A stretch of 64,000 nucleotides of DNA, taken from NCBI GenBank assembly GCA_945952025.1, contig CAMFGW010000007.1:1-64000 (forward strand). Direction: 5' to 3'. Numbering within the stretch: position 1 is the stretch's first letter; the number at the start of each line of letters is the position of its first letter. Below are positions 62,736 to 64,000 of the stretch, one piece after another. This DNA comes from an uncultured Paracoccaceae bacterium (GTDB lineage: Bacteria; Pseudomonadota; Alphaproteobacteria; Rhodobacterales; Rhodobacteraceae). Both the position numbers and the translations under genes were made by a program. Below the pieces are notes generated by a model. It had not been told where the DNA came from and did not search any database. It saw nothing but the letters and a program-made list of their open reading frames with translations.

Positions 62736-64000
62736 TCAGGGCGCAGGCGGGGCAGGGGGTGCAGTGCCGGTCGCGGCAGGCACCTTGGCGGACGGATCGG
62801 CAGGCTTCGTGTCGCCTGCCTGAAGCACCACGCCGCTTGCGTCGATGGTCACCGGAGCCGTCGTCACCCGCGCCCCGTCCTGCAACTTGTCGAGCCCGTC
62901 AAGGACCACCGCCGCCCCGTCCTCGAGCCCACTGAGGACGACCCAGGCGCTGCCCTCGGTGCCGTCCTCGACCAGCTTGACCTGCACGGCCTTCGCGGCT
63001 TCGCCCGTGCCTTCGACGACGAAGGCGGTCAGCACGCCGCTCGTCGCCCGCTTCGTCGCGCGCTGCGGGACAAGGATTGCGCGCCGCGTGCCCTTGGTGA
63101 TCTCGACCCGCACGAACTGGCCGGGCAAAAGCCCGGCGCCCCCCGCGCCGTCGCCCGCACCGTCGCCCGCACCGTCGAACGCATAGCGCGCCGACAGGGT
63201 GCCGGTCGTGGGCGACACGTCCGTTCCCTGCCGGACAAGCCGCCCCGGACCGCCCACGGGCGCGCCGTCTTCGCCCTTGATCCGCACCTCGGGCGTCGCG
63301 GGCGGGGTCAGCTGACCGGCAGCAATCGCGGCCAGATCGGCCAGGTAGGTGGGCGCGGGCTCGCTCACGTCGACCCGGATCGGATCGGCCCGCGTCACGG
63401 TCACGAGCCCCGCCGCCTGACCGGCCGTCACCAGGTCGCCCACCTCGACCGAGGCGAGCCCGGTCACGCCCGCGATCGGGCTCTTGACCAGCGTATCGTC
63501 GACCGCGCGTTCCGCCTTGTCCCGCGCAGCCTCGGCGGACTTGAGCTGCGCTTGCGCCTGGCCGAGCGCCACGACGGCCGCCGTCTGCTCCGCCTCGCTG
63601 ACTGCTCCGCCGGCCAGCGCGCTGTTGCGTGCCACGGTGGCCTCGGCGGCCGCCAGCCCGGCCCTGGCACCCGCCACCGCCGCCTCGGCCGCCGCCAGAT
63701 CGGCGCGGACCGGCCCGTCGTCCAGCCGGAAGAGCGGATCGCCCGCCGCGACCGTCGCCCCCGGCGTGAAGAGGATTTCCTTGACCTCGCCCCCCGCCTG
63801 CGGCCGCACGTCGACCGCCTCGGCCGCGAGCGCACGCCCGGGCAGCAGGCGGCGCAGGGGCACTTCCTGCAGGTGGACGACCATCACCCCGACCGAGATT
63901 GGCCCGCGCGGTGCGCCTGCGGGGCCAGGGACCTTGGTGCCCGAGGTCGGCGCGGCAGGAGCCGTTTGGGTAGTGTTCTGCGTGGTGGTCTGGGCCGCAG
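62736..64000 (-). CDS. RND efflux periplasmic adaptor (AcrA type), 5' end outside window
   Basis: The frame is open to the window edge, giving more than 420 residues; the signal peptide lies beyond. Order: Ala/Pro/Thr-rich leader (APAAPTSGTKVPGPAGAPRG), barrel-sandwich start VHLQEVPLRRLLPGRALAAEAVDVRPQAGG, coiled-coil hairpin rich in Ala (DLAAAEAAVAGARAGL to AARDKAERAV), lipoyl end SPIAGVTGLASVEVGDLVTAG, then beta-barrel and membrane-proximal domains. The beta-barrel contains a DGAG triplicate (DGAGDGAGDGAG) from another short in-frame repeat. It links the pump to an outer-membrane channel. Met 63887 is not the true start. Confidence 0.92.
   Translation of the reverse strand, partial: AAQTTTQNTTQTAPAAPTSGTKVPGPAGAPRGPISVGVMVVHLQEVPLRRLLPGRALAAEAVDVRPQAGGEVKEILFTPGATVAAGDPLFRLDDGPVRADLAAAEAAVAGARAGLAAAEATVARNSALAGGAVSEAEQTAAVVALGQAQAQLKSAEAARDKAERAVDDTLVKSPIAGVTGLASVEVGDLVTAGQAAGLVTVTRADPIRVDVSEPAPTYLADLAAIAAGQLTPPATPEVRIKGEDGAPVGGPGRLVRQGTDVSPTTGTLSARYAFDGAGDGAGDGAGGAGLLPGQFVRVEITKGTRRAILVPQRATKRATSGVLTAFVVEGTGEAAKAVQVKLVEDGTEGSAWVVLSGLEDGAAVVLDGLDKLQDGARVTTAPVTIDASGVVLQAGDTKPADPSAKVPAATGTAPPAPPAP

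Overview
The window looks like chromosome of a high-GC alphaproteobacterium, most likely a member of the Rhodobacterales (Rhodobacteraceae/Paracoccaceae). I judge this from very high GC, protein-level resemblance of nearly every gene, a GapR/DUF2312 protein, a ccmABCDG cluster directly behind yajC-secD-secF, and a GTTC-N7-GTTC element of the alphaproteobacterial LexA type. Both ends are cut inside genes: the ligA 3' end on the left and an RND adaptor 5' end on the right. There is no phage, plasmid, IS or CRISPR signature.

Layout. 0-10.1 kb is housekeeping: ligA-recG, a 40-codon membrane peptide with a LexA-like promoter and its own terminator, a secreted trypsin-like protease, yajC-secD-secF and ccmABCDG. 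10.1-15.6 kb holds a gene-poor A+T-richer gap, tRNA-Gly(TCC), a divergent kynureninase-like/crotonase pair, a DMT exporter, gapR and small unknown genes.

15.8-34.8 kb is one amino-sugar catabolic locus. It has an ABC importer, a Gfo/Idh/MocA oxidoreductase, a ROK kinase, NagA, NagB, GH20 hexosaminidase, RidA, an MFS carrier, CutC, a DSD1-like PLP enzyme and two M81 (MlrC-like) metalloproteins. An RpiR-type regulator sits in its middle. Five short GAAA-N4/5-TTTC palindromes lie in front of its transcription units, so I propose a single regulon.

34.8-41.1 kb is a selenocysteine/formate dehydrogenase operon (fdoG with in-frame UGA, fdoH, fdoI, fdhE, selA, selB, tRNA-Sec) in which every protein gene is broken by nonsense codons, frameshifts or in-frame deletion fusions. 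The SECIS loop and the tRNA-Sec acceptor stem also deviate. It looks like a selenoprotein pathway being lost, unless the underlying sequence is poor here.

41.3-43.2 kb encodes a family 1 encapsulin with its DyP peroxidase cargo, which carries an explicit loading peptide. 43.2-54.5 kb is rich in membrane and electrophile-defence genes: cardiolipin synthase, a LysR regulator, a KefB-like antiporter with an internal TAG, a CLC channel, a K+ channel, a broken isochorismatase-like hydrolase, GNAT, DoxX, pirin, a natural MhqO-MhqD fusion and a GST. The LysR promoter and the pirin/DoxX promoter share a 16-of-20 identical dyad. A ~207 bp GC-rich element is tandemly duplicated downstream of pirin.

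54.6-59.5 kb is a sugar-acid operon (dehydratase, SDR dehydrogenase, KDGal kinase, KDPGal aldolase, lactonase) consistent with a De Ley-Doudoroff pathway. 59.6-64 kb is an RND efflux pump and its adaptor. No homology search was possible; family calls rest on motifs and remembered family patterns.
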